DNA of 64,000 nt. It comes from Eonycteris spelaea (Eukaryota; Chordata; Mammalia; Chiroptera; Pteropodidae). Below are positions 10,775 through 21,784 of the stretch, piece after piece; position 1 is the stretch's first letter, and every line of letters starts with the position of its first letter. Under the pieces are notes generated by a model that was not told the DNA's origin, did not search any database, and was given only the letters and a program-made list of their open reading frames with translations. Location: contig PUFA01000027.1 in the NCBI GenBank assembly GCA_003508835.1, positions 2,728,001-2,792,000 of the forward strand. Direction: 5' to 3'. The position numbers were made by a program, and so were the translations under genes.

Positions 10775-13700
10775 CTGAAAGGAAAAGGAGGAAAAATGTC
10801 AAATCAAAGAAATTATTTATGATACAATTGATACTCGAAGAGATTATTCAATATATTATATTATTCAATATAAATTTAGAGCTAAGTAGTCAAACATTCA
10901 GATACATTCTTTTAATTGATTTAGTAATAAGAGCACATCAAAGCCCACAGTATGTTAGGCACTGTATAAAAGAAAAATAAAAAATAAATATTATCTCTAT
11001 CCTATAGCGGATGAAATAGTATTTCTACAATTATAAGTAAGGGAATAGAATTTGTGTTCAATAATTACACATGTCCCTTGTTTGGATATTGCTGATGTGA
11101 TAGAGTTGAATATGAAAGTTATTCTTTCCAAGTAAAACTCTTGTATCTGTGATAAAGTAAGATTCCTAATCTGATACTACCAATCTATTAAAATCTGATA
11201 CTATAAATACATAATCTATTAATCTTTCCCAATAGTTTGAAGACTTTGGTTCATTTAAGAAATAAATGCATTAATTACTTCAGATGGCCAAAGATCATTT
11301 GACAAATAATTCCTTGGCACAGAATGGGAACCGAGAAGCTTAACGTTTTAGTTGCTGATATCTGTAAATATATTTTCAGTTGAAATAGTTGGCAAATGAT
11401 AAACAGAACCAGGACAGTGGCTTTAACAAATTGAGAGTTTATCAGAAAGAGAAAAAGCTTTAAAGTTTAAACAGGAAATGCTAAGCATCCCAGTGACAAC
11501 TTGCAAGCAGTCAGCTTTCCTTTCCCTGAATTTCTAACAGGGTCAGCTTAAAGTCTTTACTATCTTGATAGCAGTTGTTTTTGAGGCTAGAGTATTGTTA
11601 GCACATATTTCCCACAAATTTAAGTAAAACAAAAGAACGGCTATTCTCGCAGACCCCAAAGGAGTTGTGTTAAAAAAAATTCACATCAGCATCTGAAACT
11701 AAAGTGCTTATTGGGCAACAATTTTGTGACAATTCAGTAACACAGGTAGCCTGGCTCCACTTCCTTTTTGGTAAGTTACACATTAAATAGTATATATACA
11801 CACACCAAAGAGAAAACAGAATGACTTGGATTTAACTCAGTTTGGGGTATTCATTATAGACCATAGAACTCGGGGCTGTAAAAGAAGCAATCATTTCAGA
11901 TATATGATTTTTTCTATTGAATTCAAAGGATACCTTTAAGTAAATGATCGCATCTGTTCCATATCCTGATAAAGAGTAGAGATTCAGATCTCCCTGAAAG
12001 TACTTGGCATAGAGACGAGAAATCGGCAAGCCATAACCAAAACCAGCCTAGAAGGGAAAGATCAGTTATTGGTAAAGAGGCAACCAAGACCACTGTAATA
12101 CAAAATGTAGGAGGGAGTTATTATCCTGCCTGATACTGATGTCCTAGAACCTAGGCAAACATCTTCTGCTTCCAATTAGAGAGCCTTTGAATTGTTTCAC
12201 CATTTTTAGCCTGCTTTACATTCTTTCTCATATCCCCCATGTTGCCCAATTTAACTAAATTGAATAACTTGCCTAAATATTTTCTTCTGATCGTTGCTTT
12301 TACCTTTAGAACGAGGTGGCTGGGGTGAACTGAGCCCTACAATGGTTCTTACCAAAGGAGCGTTCCGAGAATTGTCCATCACAGGCGTCGGTGCAGTGGA
12401 ATATGTATAACTAAAGAGGCGGTCGATAATCCTCAGGGGGACACCACCTCCTCTGTCCGAAATCTAAACAAACAAACAAGTCATCAGAGCTACACATTAT
12501 AAACAATGTACATTTGTCTACAGAAAAATGTCACCTGGTATATGTGATTGTGAACTATTGTTCAAAGCAGAGAGCTTTATCATTATTGACTCTTTAATTA
12601 TCTCAAGAGAGACTCAAAAGAAAAATAGAGAATGGTTACCTTAATTGTAAGATCTTCTTTCCCCAAGACAACAATCACCTCAATTGGTGTAAGGGAAGGC
12701 TGGGTTTCCTGGTGTTCAACTGTTGCCCTCATTGCATTCTAAAGGAAACAAAACCATAAGGAATTCAATGGCAAAAGAATGAAGGACAATAAATAACTGT
12801 TTTTATGTTTAAAATAAAAGCAGCACAGAGGGAAATTCAAAATACTTATGTATTTTTTTAATTTAGTAGTTAAAACAGCTCTGTAAATAGTTATTTATGA
12901 ATGTGTCATAAGGATGTATAATGAAAAATATTCATTTACCATGTAATGTAGCTCCTGGGAGTAATGTCTAATGGAAAAACAATTCTGCTAGTTGCAAGTT
13001 CTAATTTGTAAGCTTAATTTAAATGCAGAAATTGGTTTTTATAGTCCATTTCCTGATACTCTCTTTTCTGTCTTTCCATTACATTTTACATCCAAACACC
13101 AAAGACTATCACATAACAAATGAACAGTGAATCATTGAACCAATTTATTGGCTTTTATAAAATTTGCTAGGAAAAAAGTTGTTACTATTTAAAAGGATAC
13201 TAAATAATTCTAAATTAAATTTCAATTTGCATGTGATTATCATCTTAACTTTCACCAGTGATGGCAAAATAACTCTGTAAGTTGAACCGCTCAATTTAAA
13301 AATAAACCAAATTAACAAAAAAGTATTTTTTGTCCTTTAAAAGAGAAGAAACCCAAACAAGTTTTCAGATAACTGGATGAATTTCATACAGATACAGTTT
13401 TAGTTATTTTACCCACTTTCCTCTCTAAACTTCTTCTAGTAGGTTATCTGCTTTCTGGTTTTTATTAAATATTAAGTTCTAATATTAAGTGAAATAAAAT
13501 AGATCAGATGTTTGTAGTATAATCACTACCTCATTACACTAACATTAGAATAAGTTAGGAAACAGTAGGTTTGGAGAAGAGTTATATCAGAATTAGAAGC
13601 AGATTTCACTTTTTTAAGACTTCTTCCTCCCCAGTTCAAAGGATTCTTGGGAGCATCACAAATATCTTTTGGTGTAAGTGCAGAATTATAGTCTGGTCTT

Positions 13701-16700
13701 ATAACTCAGGATAGGATTTGATTTTAACACCTGGCTACCTCAGACCACTAACATCTGCATCTTCTGATAGCTTGTTAGAAGTGAAAATTCTCAGGCGTAG
13801 AAAATCAAAATCTCCTTGGGAGAGCCTAAGAATCTGTGTTTTAACAAGCCCTCCAGGTGATTCTAATGCACACATGGAAATTTGAAAAACACTACCCTGC
13901 AGTCTTGCCATGGAATGTGGACTGGACTAGCAGCATCACCTATTAGCTATTAGAAATTCGAATCTCGGGTCTCACTCCAGACCCACTGAATCAGAATTTG
14001 CCTTTTAACAAAACACCCAGGTGATTCATAAGCACATTAAAGTAGATTGTTGAAGGAACAGACTGTCCTCTGAGTATATTCTAGACTCAGGTTGGAGCTT
14101 TGCCACCTATAGTAATTCTGGACCTGAATCTCTGGATTTGGAATTCGACCAGCTGTGGGGGGGAGGAACAAAATCTCAATTCCTGAAGCATTCACTCGTG
14201 ACGTTCCCTAACAAATGAATGAATGAATAGTGCTTTGTTGGGCATCTGATAAAATAATGGGAATAGGGAGCATTGAGACATCATGAATCGTACTGTGTAC
14301 TCTCAAATACATATTGATGCTACAAGGGACTCTATGTACCCTTTCAAACATAAATTCTACTCTCCTGTTAGGAGCACAGAAGCATGCTTGGGAGAAGATA
14401 GTGAGGCTCCTGTTTAGTCAGAAATGATAAAGGAAATACAAATGTAACCAGTAGATTAAAAAAAGAAAAACTGCAGTTATTGTGAAGTGTCATACCTTGA
14501 ATAGTTCAAAGAGCATATGATGAAGGTGAGAAGGAACGTACACAATGTGGATCGGTTGCCCTGGAAATTTTCCTAGAAAAAATTCAACTTATTAGAATTG
14601 GTAACCAAATATTTAATTAAAATAAACTTCCGTATCTATTTCATTAATATTTTGGACTTAAATAGGAATACTCCTCATCCTACTCACTCCAAAATCCTAT
14701 CCTAGAACCTTCCCTCTTAAACAGCAAACACAACTGGTTTATTTTCAAAATGCTACTGCAGTTGCTAACTAGTGCACTATGATTAAGTTTTGCATTTCTC
14801 TACAAATCCATGAGTCAGATGAAGTGTGCAATGGGGGTACCATAAATTAGATTACATGGATTATTTGTTTCCATTTCCAAAACTTTTGTACTGGACAATC
14901 TCAGAGTTATAATTGCATGCATCATTAGAAAGAAGAAAAATGAGCCTACAGCATAACATCAAAATTAATGCTAGCTATAATTTTCATATTTTGAAACTGA
15001 GGTAACACATGGAAATTACACAATAATACATGGGAAAACAACACATCTGATTATTCCTGTTTTTATCACCCAAACATTAAATCTAACAGGCTAAATATAC
15101 TTAAATTTCATCATGAGGCTAAAGAAAACAGAGAAACAAAAACCCCATAGTACTGTTTGAAAAGAAAAATAAAAGTACTATTCTTTGATGCCCCAGGCCT
15201 TGGCAAAGTTTGAATCAGAAAATACAAGGTCTGGCTTGATCCCCTCTTTATTTCATCAAATGGGTCAAACAGTTTATCTACAAGTATTAAGCAACAATGT
15301 TGTTAATGCTTAGAGATCTTTTTCAATCTTTATTTGTACTTTTATTTTCAGTTTAGCAATCAGCTACACTTGCACGTCTCTAATCCATGAGTTAGGCTAC
15401 TATTAATTTAAACTTGATTTTAACTCTTACCACCAACAAACATTGTTCATGTATAATGATTACTTGGAAAAGATGTTTACTTTGAAATGAAAGGAGAATG
15501 TTATTTCAATTAAAGTATACTGTCTTGTTTTAAGAAGCAACTATGGGATAAGATAAAAAATAGTGCCTTGCATTTGTCATGCAATCACTTCAGGCAATAT
15601 GGGAAGACCGTCTTTTCAGGTCAAGGCTGTTAGAGTATGTTCTGCTTCCGAAATGGTATATACTTATAGTGGAATTTAAAGAAAGTTTTGGTAAGAACGT
15701 TCAACATGAGATCTACCTTCTTATATATTTAAGTGTACACTACAGTATTGTTAACCATAGGCACGATGCTGTACCACAGAGCTCTAGAAGTTACTCATCT
15801 TGTGTAAGTGAAATTTTATACCCATTGAATAGTGACTCCTTGTTTCCCTTGTCCCCGGACTCTGGCAACCACCATTCTACTCTCTGCTTCTATGAGTTTG
15901 ATTATTTTAGCTGCTTTAAATAAGTGGAATCATGCAGTATTTGTCCTTCTGCAACTGGCTTATTTCTTATAGTGCAATTTAAAGTATTTTTGTTTCCAGA
16001 TCTTGTGGGTAACCTCTTTAGGATGGTATCTCCACCATCAAGAGGTTCCTCCTACTTCTGCCCTGCCTCCAATTCCGCCTACCCCCATACTCTATAGTAA
16101 GCAATCTTTTTTTGATCTAAGAGATTGTAACTTAGTTACTTACTCTAAATTCCGAATTATTTGTTCAAACTGTTCCTTATGAATTGTCAACTGAATACGT
16201 TCAATTGGAACTTTCCAGTTGAGATAAAGAGAACTTGGCTTCAAAAAAAAAAAGTGTACAAATTCTAGGCAAGTTCAGAAGGGAAAAATGAAACACAGAA
16301 GTTGCATTGTATTTACAAGAAGTAATTATACCAGGAGAACACTAAATTTTTCATAGATTAAAATATATTTTATTTATAACTTACCATTCACTTGTGTGAG
16401 CTTTAATTCTGGAGATGTTAAATAATACTGATCACAAAGCATCCTTGAACACTCAAAGGCATCTGGAATAGAAGTTTTTCATAATAATGAAATAAAGTTG
16501 TGCCAAGTGATCTTCAGTGTGTACATTACTCTTAATCTAAAATATGCATTAGCGTATAAGTTTATGTACATAAAAATATCTTTTTAAAATTTTATTGAAG
16601 AAAAACTTATGACACTGTTTAAGTTATACCTATAGCAACAATATGCATGCATACTTCAGAGATCAAATACAACATAGGAAAATGGCACATTAGCTACAGG

Positions 16701-19700
16701 TTTGGATTTTTATAACATTATAAATGCACGCATGACCCTTTACCTTCATGACATTATTTAAAAATAAAAAGAGAACACTTTGGATATAAATTTATTCACA
16801 GAGTCACCTTGACTATATGTCAATCACATAGTGTATATTCTCAATAAGGGAAACGTAAAAAATCTAGAAATTACCTTTGACCACTGCTACTACATCACAT
16901 GTTGGATCAATGCTTCCGATGTGGCTTGGGTTTCCTGTCTGTGAGTCGCTAAATATAAGAACTGTTGAAAAATACAAAAAATATTGGTATAAAAATCAGA
17001 ATAGTAATGATTAGAACTACCATTGGTGAAGAATGTTACCTAACAAATAATGAAATATCTAGTAAGAGTATGGCTTATATTCTACACCCATCTCTATATA
17101 ATATGACCATGATGAACTAACTTACTGTGCTGGTTCATTAGCATCCGTGTAGAAATACGGTTCATGTAAAATCGATCCAAGAAATACTGAAGATTTTGAT
17201 TGGTGATTGGGTCAACTGCACAGCCATCTTTAAATTCTATGATTCCTTGTGCCATTGTAGGAACAACATTATGGTGTCTATTTCTAACTTTGGTGAGAGT
17301 ATCTACAAAACTAAGCCAAAATACATTTACAGTTAGTGAAAGTTCAAGTAAATTTCATTCACTTATATTCCTGAGATTATAAGTGTATCATAAGTGTATG
17401 TATCCCTTAACACAGAATTATGTCTGGAAAAAATCAAAGTTTTAGATACTTATTCTAATGCATAGAACTTACTCTGATAACACTTTCTGGTCTTCTGGGC
17501 TTCTCTCGTGGAATTCCACCAAATCCATCAGGCTCTGGATATACCTATAAAGCAACAGGTGTGCTTTAAGTTTTAAAATTGACTAGTCAGATACAAGTAA
17601 CTAAAAATAGAATGTCTTTTTCAAATGATTTGAAAAGACAAAATATGTGTTATGTTTAAAATTAAAACTCCAAAACATTTGGAAAACAGTATGTCCTAAA
17701 AAAAGAAAAGCTACAACTTTACTCTTTAATTTTCTAACTTAAAATTAATTTTTCTATAACTTTCAGATCTGTATTCATTTTGTTTTGTTTGTTAAATGTT
17801 CTTATTTTTTATAGCAAAAGCATTTAAAAAAACTTTTTAAGAATAGTTTTATATTTTTTCCTGCTTCATTCATAGATGGGTATAAGTCTTCAAAGCAGCA
17901 GTAAATACTATGGGTTGAATATACTTAATACATATATTTCTTGAATCAATGAACAAAAAGCTGTACAGTCAATGGATTAGGGTGAAGCTCTGGTGCATAT
18001 TCACTTCAGTGCATATCCTGGCTCTGTTCTCTGAAAATCTTCTCCTTTGGGTTATCTACTTTCTCGAAGCTTCAGTATCCTTATTTATAAAATGAGATGA
18101 TAATAAGTGACACTAAATGCTGGCTGTGTGCCAGGCACTTTTCTAAGTGCTCTTTAATGGATTACACCATATAATTACACTCAAATATTCCGTTGAGGCA
18201 TATATTTCATTCTCTTCAGTATCAGATGGGGGAATTGAGGAGCAGAGAATTTAAGATACTGATACTTGCCAAGGATTCCACAACTAAGAAGAAACAAAAG
18301 CAGGATTTGAACCCAATACCTCCTCAGTTAATTGATTTGTATATAACAAATAGTAGTCATTCATATCTATTTTTAATATAGGATTCCTTTTGCAATATCA
18401 AACTTTTATTATTAAAAATACAAAATTAAAATTTAACTATATTATTTTTCATATTTCTTCTAGAAGTAAAAATGATAACATTAAAGTATTTACTTTTTCA
18501 AGGTAAAAATGTCTGTTTCTAGCTTAACAACTGCCCCTAAAATAACTTACCATAAATTAATAAAGTTCTTTACAACTTTAAAAAGTATTTTCTATTCATA
18601 CTACCTGTTTTCTAATTTTGATGGTAATATATTAGAAGAATTCATATTTATATAACTGTTTTAAAATCAGAGACCATTTCAGAATGCTTTACTACTTACC
18701 AGCTTTTAACTAACTGTACCGAAGCGGTATTTATTAATTGATCAGGGAGAATATCAATTTCCTTCAGAATATTGGCGAGCCTCACAGGCAATTCTTGTCG
18801 CAAAAATGCAAAAGAAGTTCTTTCACATGCGTTTTCTGAACCTATAAGAAATAGAATTTATTCAGTTTTTGGAAACAAGTATGTCTAAATGATGTATTTC
18901 TATAGCATTAACTGTCTGATATGAATACACACATTATTATAACATTACTTCCACCCTCAGTTGGATTGCTGTTTGTAGATAATTCAAGAGTATCTTCTTC
19001 ATTGCCTTTTAAGTAATCAATATGAGAATTATTGTTTTTTCTTTTTGAAAAATATTCATTTCCAAGAAGTCAGAATGTCCCACGCTCTTAGCAGTCATAA
19101 AAGAGTGCAGAGTTCAGTCACACCATAATGTCAATGAGACCTCTTTCACAGAGTTCTAGGTATGAAATCCGAGTAGAAGATAACTGGTATGGGTGTTAGT
19201 CATGATGTTTCCCCACTAGTGATAAATAACATCACATTTAAATCCTCGAAATTTTCCTTCTAAAGTTACTGCAGAAAGCTCGTAAATATTTTCAGCAGTA
19301 ATGCAAATATAGGGAAAACTATAATGGTGAAGAAATTTGTTAGAAACGCAGAGATGTATCCTGTAGAGGGTGGTTAAAGGATAAAATCTCAATTAATTTG
19401 AGGCTACTTTTATATTAGAAATCTTCAAGAAGATGCTGACTGAGAACAAAAATGTATTTTGATGGAAGCTTTGGACAGAAAGAAGAGGAAAGATGAGCTC
19501 AAACCGTCCAGTATCTGCAGAGCTGCAAGTGACTTCGACCTGTAGGCACAGCCTGTCAGAAAGAAGGTAGATCTAGAAAAAGGCAAAGTGTGCTGACATC
19601 GAGGCTCCAGGGTTTAGCAGGAAAGCAGACTCTGGTAGTTTTAAGCACTGAACCTAGCTAGTAGCCCTCCCTGCACCGGGAATGAAATTAAGGCAGTGCC

Positions 19701-19862
19701 CCGCCCCAGCCCCAGCGCTCCCGCCTGGGCCCTACGTCCCGGCTCACCAAAGTCCAGCAGCTGCTTCATGGACAGAGGAGACGGGCTGTAGCGCGAGAAA
19801 TGCTCGACCTCGCGGGGAATCAGCGAGCTCGCGCTGCGCATCACGAAGCGGGCCGCCTTCAT
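10632..19862 (-). CDS. PDK4: Pyruvate dehydrogenase kinase 4, 11 coding exons, frameshifted in last exon
   Basis: Mitochondrial matrix kinase that phosphorylates the E1-alpha subunit of the pyruvate dehydrogenase complex, shutting off glucose oxidation during fasting. Coding exons: 19748-19862, 18700-18841, 17473-17544, 17126-17310, 16875-16961, 16385-16462, 14496-14572, 12640-12738, 12353-12463, 11934-12047, 10632-10774. All junctions are GT-AG and phases join without a break through exon 10 (360 residues). The N-terminal helical domain covers roughly residues 25-190. The GHKL ATPase domain follows, with N-box ELFKNA (Glu249, Asn253), G1 box DRGGGVP (Asp288) and G2 box GFGYGLP (324-330). These are the family's ATP-lid and catalytic signatures; Glu249 matches the general base known from PDK2. 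With the missing base in exon 11 allowed for, length is 407 residues against about 411 in human, the difference being near the N-terminus. As written, translation stops after residue 382 (TGA at 10706-10708). Identification is certain; whether the frameshift is real is not. Confidence 0.97.
10775..11933 (-). other. PDK4: PDK4 intron 10
   Basis: 1.16 kb of AT-rich sequence with no repeat or gene recognised. Introns 3, 4, 5, 8 and 9 are short (162, 164, 412, 176 and 305 bp) and hold nothing notable. Confidence 0.9.
11934..12047 (-). CDS. PDK4: PDK4 coding exon 10
   Basis: 114 bp, phase 0 at both ends, residues 323-360. Carries the G2 box GFGYGLP and the [12 protein letters not shown] strand that closes the GHKL fold. 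Donor GTATCC. Confidence 0.97.
12353..12463 (-). CDS. PDK4: PDK4 coding exon 9
   Basis: 111 bp, phase 0 at both ends, residues 286-322. Carries the G1 box DRGGGVP (Asp288, Gly290, Gly292) and the STAPTP segment of the ATP lid. Confidence 0.97.
12640..12738 (-). CDS. PDK4: PDK4 coding exon 8
   Basis: 99 bp, phase 0 at both ends, residues 253-285, starting with [10 protein letters not shown]. Asn253 is the Mg-ATP-binding Asn of the N-box, split from ELFK by the intron. Confidence 0.97.
13742..13893 (-). repeat. MER5-type hAT remnant
   Basis: Contains TTTTAACAAGCCCTCCAGGTGATTC split over two short conserved phrases and ends in a decayed TIR-like stretch (TTTGAAAAACACTAC), as in MER5A read in reverse. 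A non-autonomous Charlie-family element. Confidence 0.7.
13912..14062 (-). repeat. MER5-type hAT remnant
   Basis: Second copy about 20 bp further on: AGCAGCATCACCTATTAG, then CCAGACCCACTGAATCAGAA and CCCAGGTGATTC, all MER5 landmarks. Confidence 0.75.
14496..14572 (-). CDS. PDK4: PDK4 coding exon 7
   Basis: 77 bp. Encodes residues 228-252, including [18 protein letters not shown]. His245 and Glu249 align with the catalytic His239/Glu243 pair known from PDK2. Donor GTATGA. Confidence 0.97.
14573..16384 (-). other. PDK4: PDK4 intron 6
   Basis: 1.8 kb. Contains a minus-oriented L1 3' UTR fragment at about 15640-15985; the rest is AT-rich unique sequence. Confidence 0.9.
15640..15985 (-). mobile_element. 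L1 3' UTR fragment
   Basis: Plus strand reads as the reverse complement of an old L1 3' end: CAACCACCATTCTACTCTCT, then TGGAATCATGCAGTATTTGT and CAACTGGCTTATTTC. Accounts for the 114-codon ORF at 15579-15923. Confidence 0.85.
16385..16462 (-). CDS. PDK4: PDK4 coding exon 6
   Basis: 78 bp. Encodes residues 202-226 ([20 protein letters not shown] onward) and the first base of Gly227. Links the helical domain to the ATP-binding domain. Confidence 0.97.
16875..16961 (-). CDS. PDK4: PDK4 coding exon 5
   Basis: 87 bp. Encodes residues 173-200 ([19 protein letters not shown] onward). Residue 200 is Lys where I remember Gln in human and mouse PDK4; Lys is usual in PDK1 and PDK2, so the change is conservative. 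Donor GTAATT. Confidence 0.97.
17126..17310 (-). CDS. PDK4: PDK4 coding exon 4
   Basis: 185 bp. Encodes residues 111-171, including [14 protein letters not shown] (His122-His123), a conserved segment of the kinase family, and the helix ending in RMLMNQH. Ends with the first base of Ile172; donor GTAAGT. Confidence 0.97.
17473..17544 (-). CDS. PDK4: PDK4 coding exon 3
   Basis: 72 bp. Completes Trp86 and encodes [20 protein letters not shown] and following residues to Ser109; ends with GA of Asp110. Donor GTAAGT. Confidence 0.97.
17545..18699 (-). other. PDK4: PDK4 intron 2
   Basis: Holds one MIR copy at about 18090-18330; otherwise AT-rich with nothing recognised. Confidence 0.9.
18090..18330 (-). 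repeat. MIR SINE
   Basis: GTGTGCCAGGCACTTTTCTA at the start and GGATTTGAACCCA at the end mark an antisense MIR. Confidence 0.85.
18700..18841 (-). CDS. PDK4: PDK4 coding exon 2
   Basis: 142 bp, acceptor TATAG, donor GTAAGT. Encodes residues 40-85, from [10 protein letters not shown] to VQLVKS, with split codons for Gly39 and Trp86. This is the start of the N-terminal helical domain, including the [12 protein letters not shown] segment shared by PDK paralogues. Confidence 0.97.
18842..19747 (-). other. PDK4: PDK4 intron 1
   Basis: 906 bp, GTGAGC...TATAG. AT-rich away from exon 1; no repeat recognised. Confidence 0.9.
19748..19862 (-). CDS. PDK4: PDK4 coding exon 1
   Basis: Begins [13 protein letters not shown] and ends MKQLLDF plus the first base of Gly39; donor GTGAGC. 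The basic, acid-free first 15 residues look like a mitochondrial presequence. The ATG has A at -3. Compared with remembered human and mouse proteins, about five residues are missing between the Ser-Leu pair and PREVEHF. The frame stays open upstream of the ATG to about 19994 without an in-frame ATG, so this ATG is the natural start. Confidence 0.97.
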
Positions 19863-20090
19863 CTTGACGTCCACCGGCTGGGCAGCAGCTGGGGCTGGCT
19901 TGAGCACTAACGCTGCGAGGAGCAGAACCTGGGATCGAGGAGGAGCGGGGCGCGCGGGGCCGAGGAGGGCAGGTGTGCTGTAGGGCTCGCACACCCGGGT
20001 CTAGGCTGAAGTTTAGGGGTGCTTCGAAGTAGAGGAGTCCGGCAGTGAGTTAGAAGAGCTGTGAGTGGCTTGAGACTCAGGTGCTCATCT
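19863..20090 (-). other. PDK4: PDK4 5' UTR (inferred)
   Basis: GC-rich leader of about 225 bases between the inferred start site and the ATG. At its 5' edge is a three-codon upstream ORF (ATG AGC ACC TGA, 20077-20088), included only if transcription begins at or above 20088. Confidence 0.5.
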
Positions 20091-20115
20091 TGCCACCACC
20101 GGCTGCCTCCTGCGG

Positions 20116-20122
20116 TTTTATG
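20116..20122 (-). promoter_or_regulatory. PDK4: TATA-like box of PDK4
   Basis: CATAAAA on the minus strand inside GC-rich sequence. A start site about 30 bases downstream would fall near 20088, giving a normal-length 5' UTR. Confidence 0.45.
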
Positions 20123-20487
20123 TGTTTCCCCGCAAGCTCCCCCCATCTCCACCAGGGAGGAGTCACTGGGACTTGGAGACGAGTCCTGAGCCTGCGACCG
20201 CGCCAGTTGGCTCCGATGCAGAACTTTGGGCCCCGCCCTCCGGCGGCGGACCCTGCCCAGTGGCCTGGCGCAAGTGCCCGAGGTCGTGACAGGTAAAGAA
20301 AATAGGAGGAGGTCAAGGCGGACATCTGGAGGTAGGTGGGCTCCAGATCAGTCACTTGAGACAGCGCCCGGGATCGCGTGGGTTGGAGGCCAACCCAAAT
20401 TCTTCCGTTTTCACAAGTGTGAGGCTGTCTCAATGTCACGCCTTCTGGCCAGGAAACTATTTCCAAGAATCTGCTTCCCGGGAGCTC

Positions 20488-20527
20488 ATTGGTCCTCACT
20501 CAGAGCGGGGCTTTTACAGTAGCCAAT
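20488..20527. promoter_or_regulatory. Paired inverted CCAAT boxes
   Basis: ATTGG at 20488-20492 and CCAAT at 20523-20527, 35 bp apart, with a GC-box-like GCGGGGC between them. The layout suits NF-Y binding. They lie about 400 bp upstream of the inferred PDK4 start, so they could serve PDK4 or a divergent transcript. Confidence 0.4.
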
Positions 20528-20529
20528 CA

Positions 20530-21784
20530 GCTGTGTTCAAAAGTATGAGCTTCTCTGCCGTTGGACAATCGAGAAGAAAAACAACCTTAAAAAAAAAAAA
20601 AGCACAAGTTAGGAACTGCACACGTTAGGAATCACAAGTTCTCTGCTAAATCTTGAGGAGCTGCCCCAAATACATAATTTTTTTCTTCCGGCGATAAAAG
20701 GCCATCACTTTGTTTCTCTCCCAGTAATGCATTCTCTCCATTAGGTCTAACTCTGTTAATTAAAAACAAAATTTAAAAAGAGATAAATATTTGACTCACC
20801 TTTTTTCCTCCATCACAGAATTTGCTTGCTCAGTTCCCCTGTATGAAATGTCATTAATCTAAATCTTTGCCAAAGACATTCTTTTCTATCCTTAAATGTT
20901 CAGCATAAACGATGTGCTGCAAGAGATCTTTCCTGATGTTTCTCCTCGCTCAGACTTTCAAATATGGCCTTTGTCACTTATGACATTGTATCATAGTTGC
21001 TTATGTTCTTATATTGTCCCTCTCTGAAAACCTCCCCTGAAAGAGATCAGGGTTGGGACCATGTCTGATGCCTCTTTGTGATTCCTATCCTGCTTTGTTG
21101 CCAGACTTAAGCAGTTGGGGAAGCACAGGGAAAGTTCCGAATTTCATTTCCATTTAGAGATGGGTCTCGATACCACTATGATTTATATTTTTGTATTCAG
21201 AATCCTTTGTTACAAATTCTCATAGCCCAATAAAGAAAAAAAAGGTGTTCCAGAAGCCAAAAGATTAAATAAAACTCTCTGATGAAGCAAATAAATTTAA
21301 GCTAAAAATCCCTTCCTTTTCCTGGATTACATCCTAAGAACAGAATAGGAAAGCAGGTATTTGCTTTTCTTACCATGTGTGTGGGATCTGGAATAGGCAA
21401 AAATATGTATTATAAGGAATTGTACTCTTTAATCTGCCCCCAGGAGGGCAATGGAAATGATGTGTTACAAGCAGTTCTAATTTAGGAAAATCCCATTGAG
21501 CACTTAGCCAGCACTATTCGCCTGAATGTGTGCAATGATTAAGGATCATGTGAAATCTTATGATGTTCACAGAGATGGCTAAAGGTTAAACATGAACTGA
21601 GGTCACCAAACTTTTTTCTCCATGCCATCCCAACCAAAAATACTTATCAGGTTACTCTCACAGAGCATTACATTCTGTAACGTCATTTCTCTCTGATGGG
21701 AACTGTTGTTATAAGTGGAAACATTTATGGTAGCTGAACTGGAACAGTCAGGTCAAGTTCTTTACCCAGTTGGCTAAGGTGCTA
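20530..21784. other. Upstream intergenic segment
   Basis: Apart from the L2-like stretch, AT-rich unique sequence with no gene seen. Confidence 0.5.
20830..21110 (+). repeat. L2 LINE 3' fragment (probable)
   Basis: Diverged resemblance to the sense L2 3' end (GATCTTTCCTGATGTTTCTC, then GGGTTGGGACCATGTCTGATG). Confidence 0.45.

Larger units (their letters stand above)
12739..14495 (-). other. PDK4: PDK4 intron 7
   Basis: 1.76 kb. Contains two neighbouring MER5-type elements at about 13742-14062; nothing else recognised. Confidence 0.9.
19640..20420. promoter_or_regulatory. PDK4: CpG-rich promoter/exon 1 island of PDK4
   Basis: By eye the only stretch in the window that is both GC-rich and full of CpG; surrounding DNA is AT-rich and CpG-poor. 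It covers exon 1, the 5' UTR and the proximal promoter. Confidence 0.8.

Noticed and set aside
15579..15923. 114-codon plus-strand ORF
   Set aside because: Lies within PDK4 intron 6 and is antisense L1 3' UTR; no protein family resemblance.
16875..16961. Lys200 in PDK4 as an inactivating change
   Set aside because: PDK1 and PDK2 carry Lys at this place, so it is tolerated.
20308..20319. AGGTCAAGGCGG as a promoter-proximal PPAR/ERR site
   Set aside because: Only one good half-site; the second half does not fit a DR1 or ERR consensus.
19641..20628. Several overlapping ORFs on both strands around PDK4 exon 1
   Set aside because: Stop-poor GC-rich island; only the exon 1 frame joins to conserved protein sequence.
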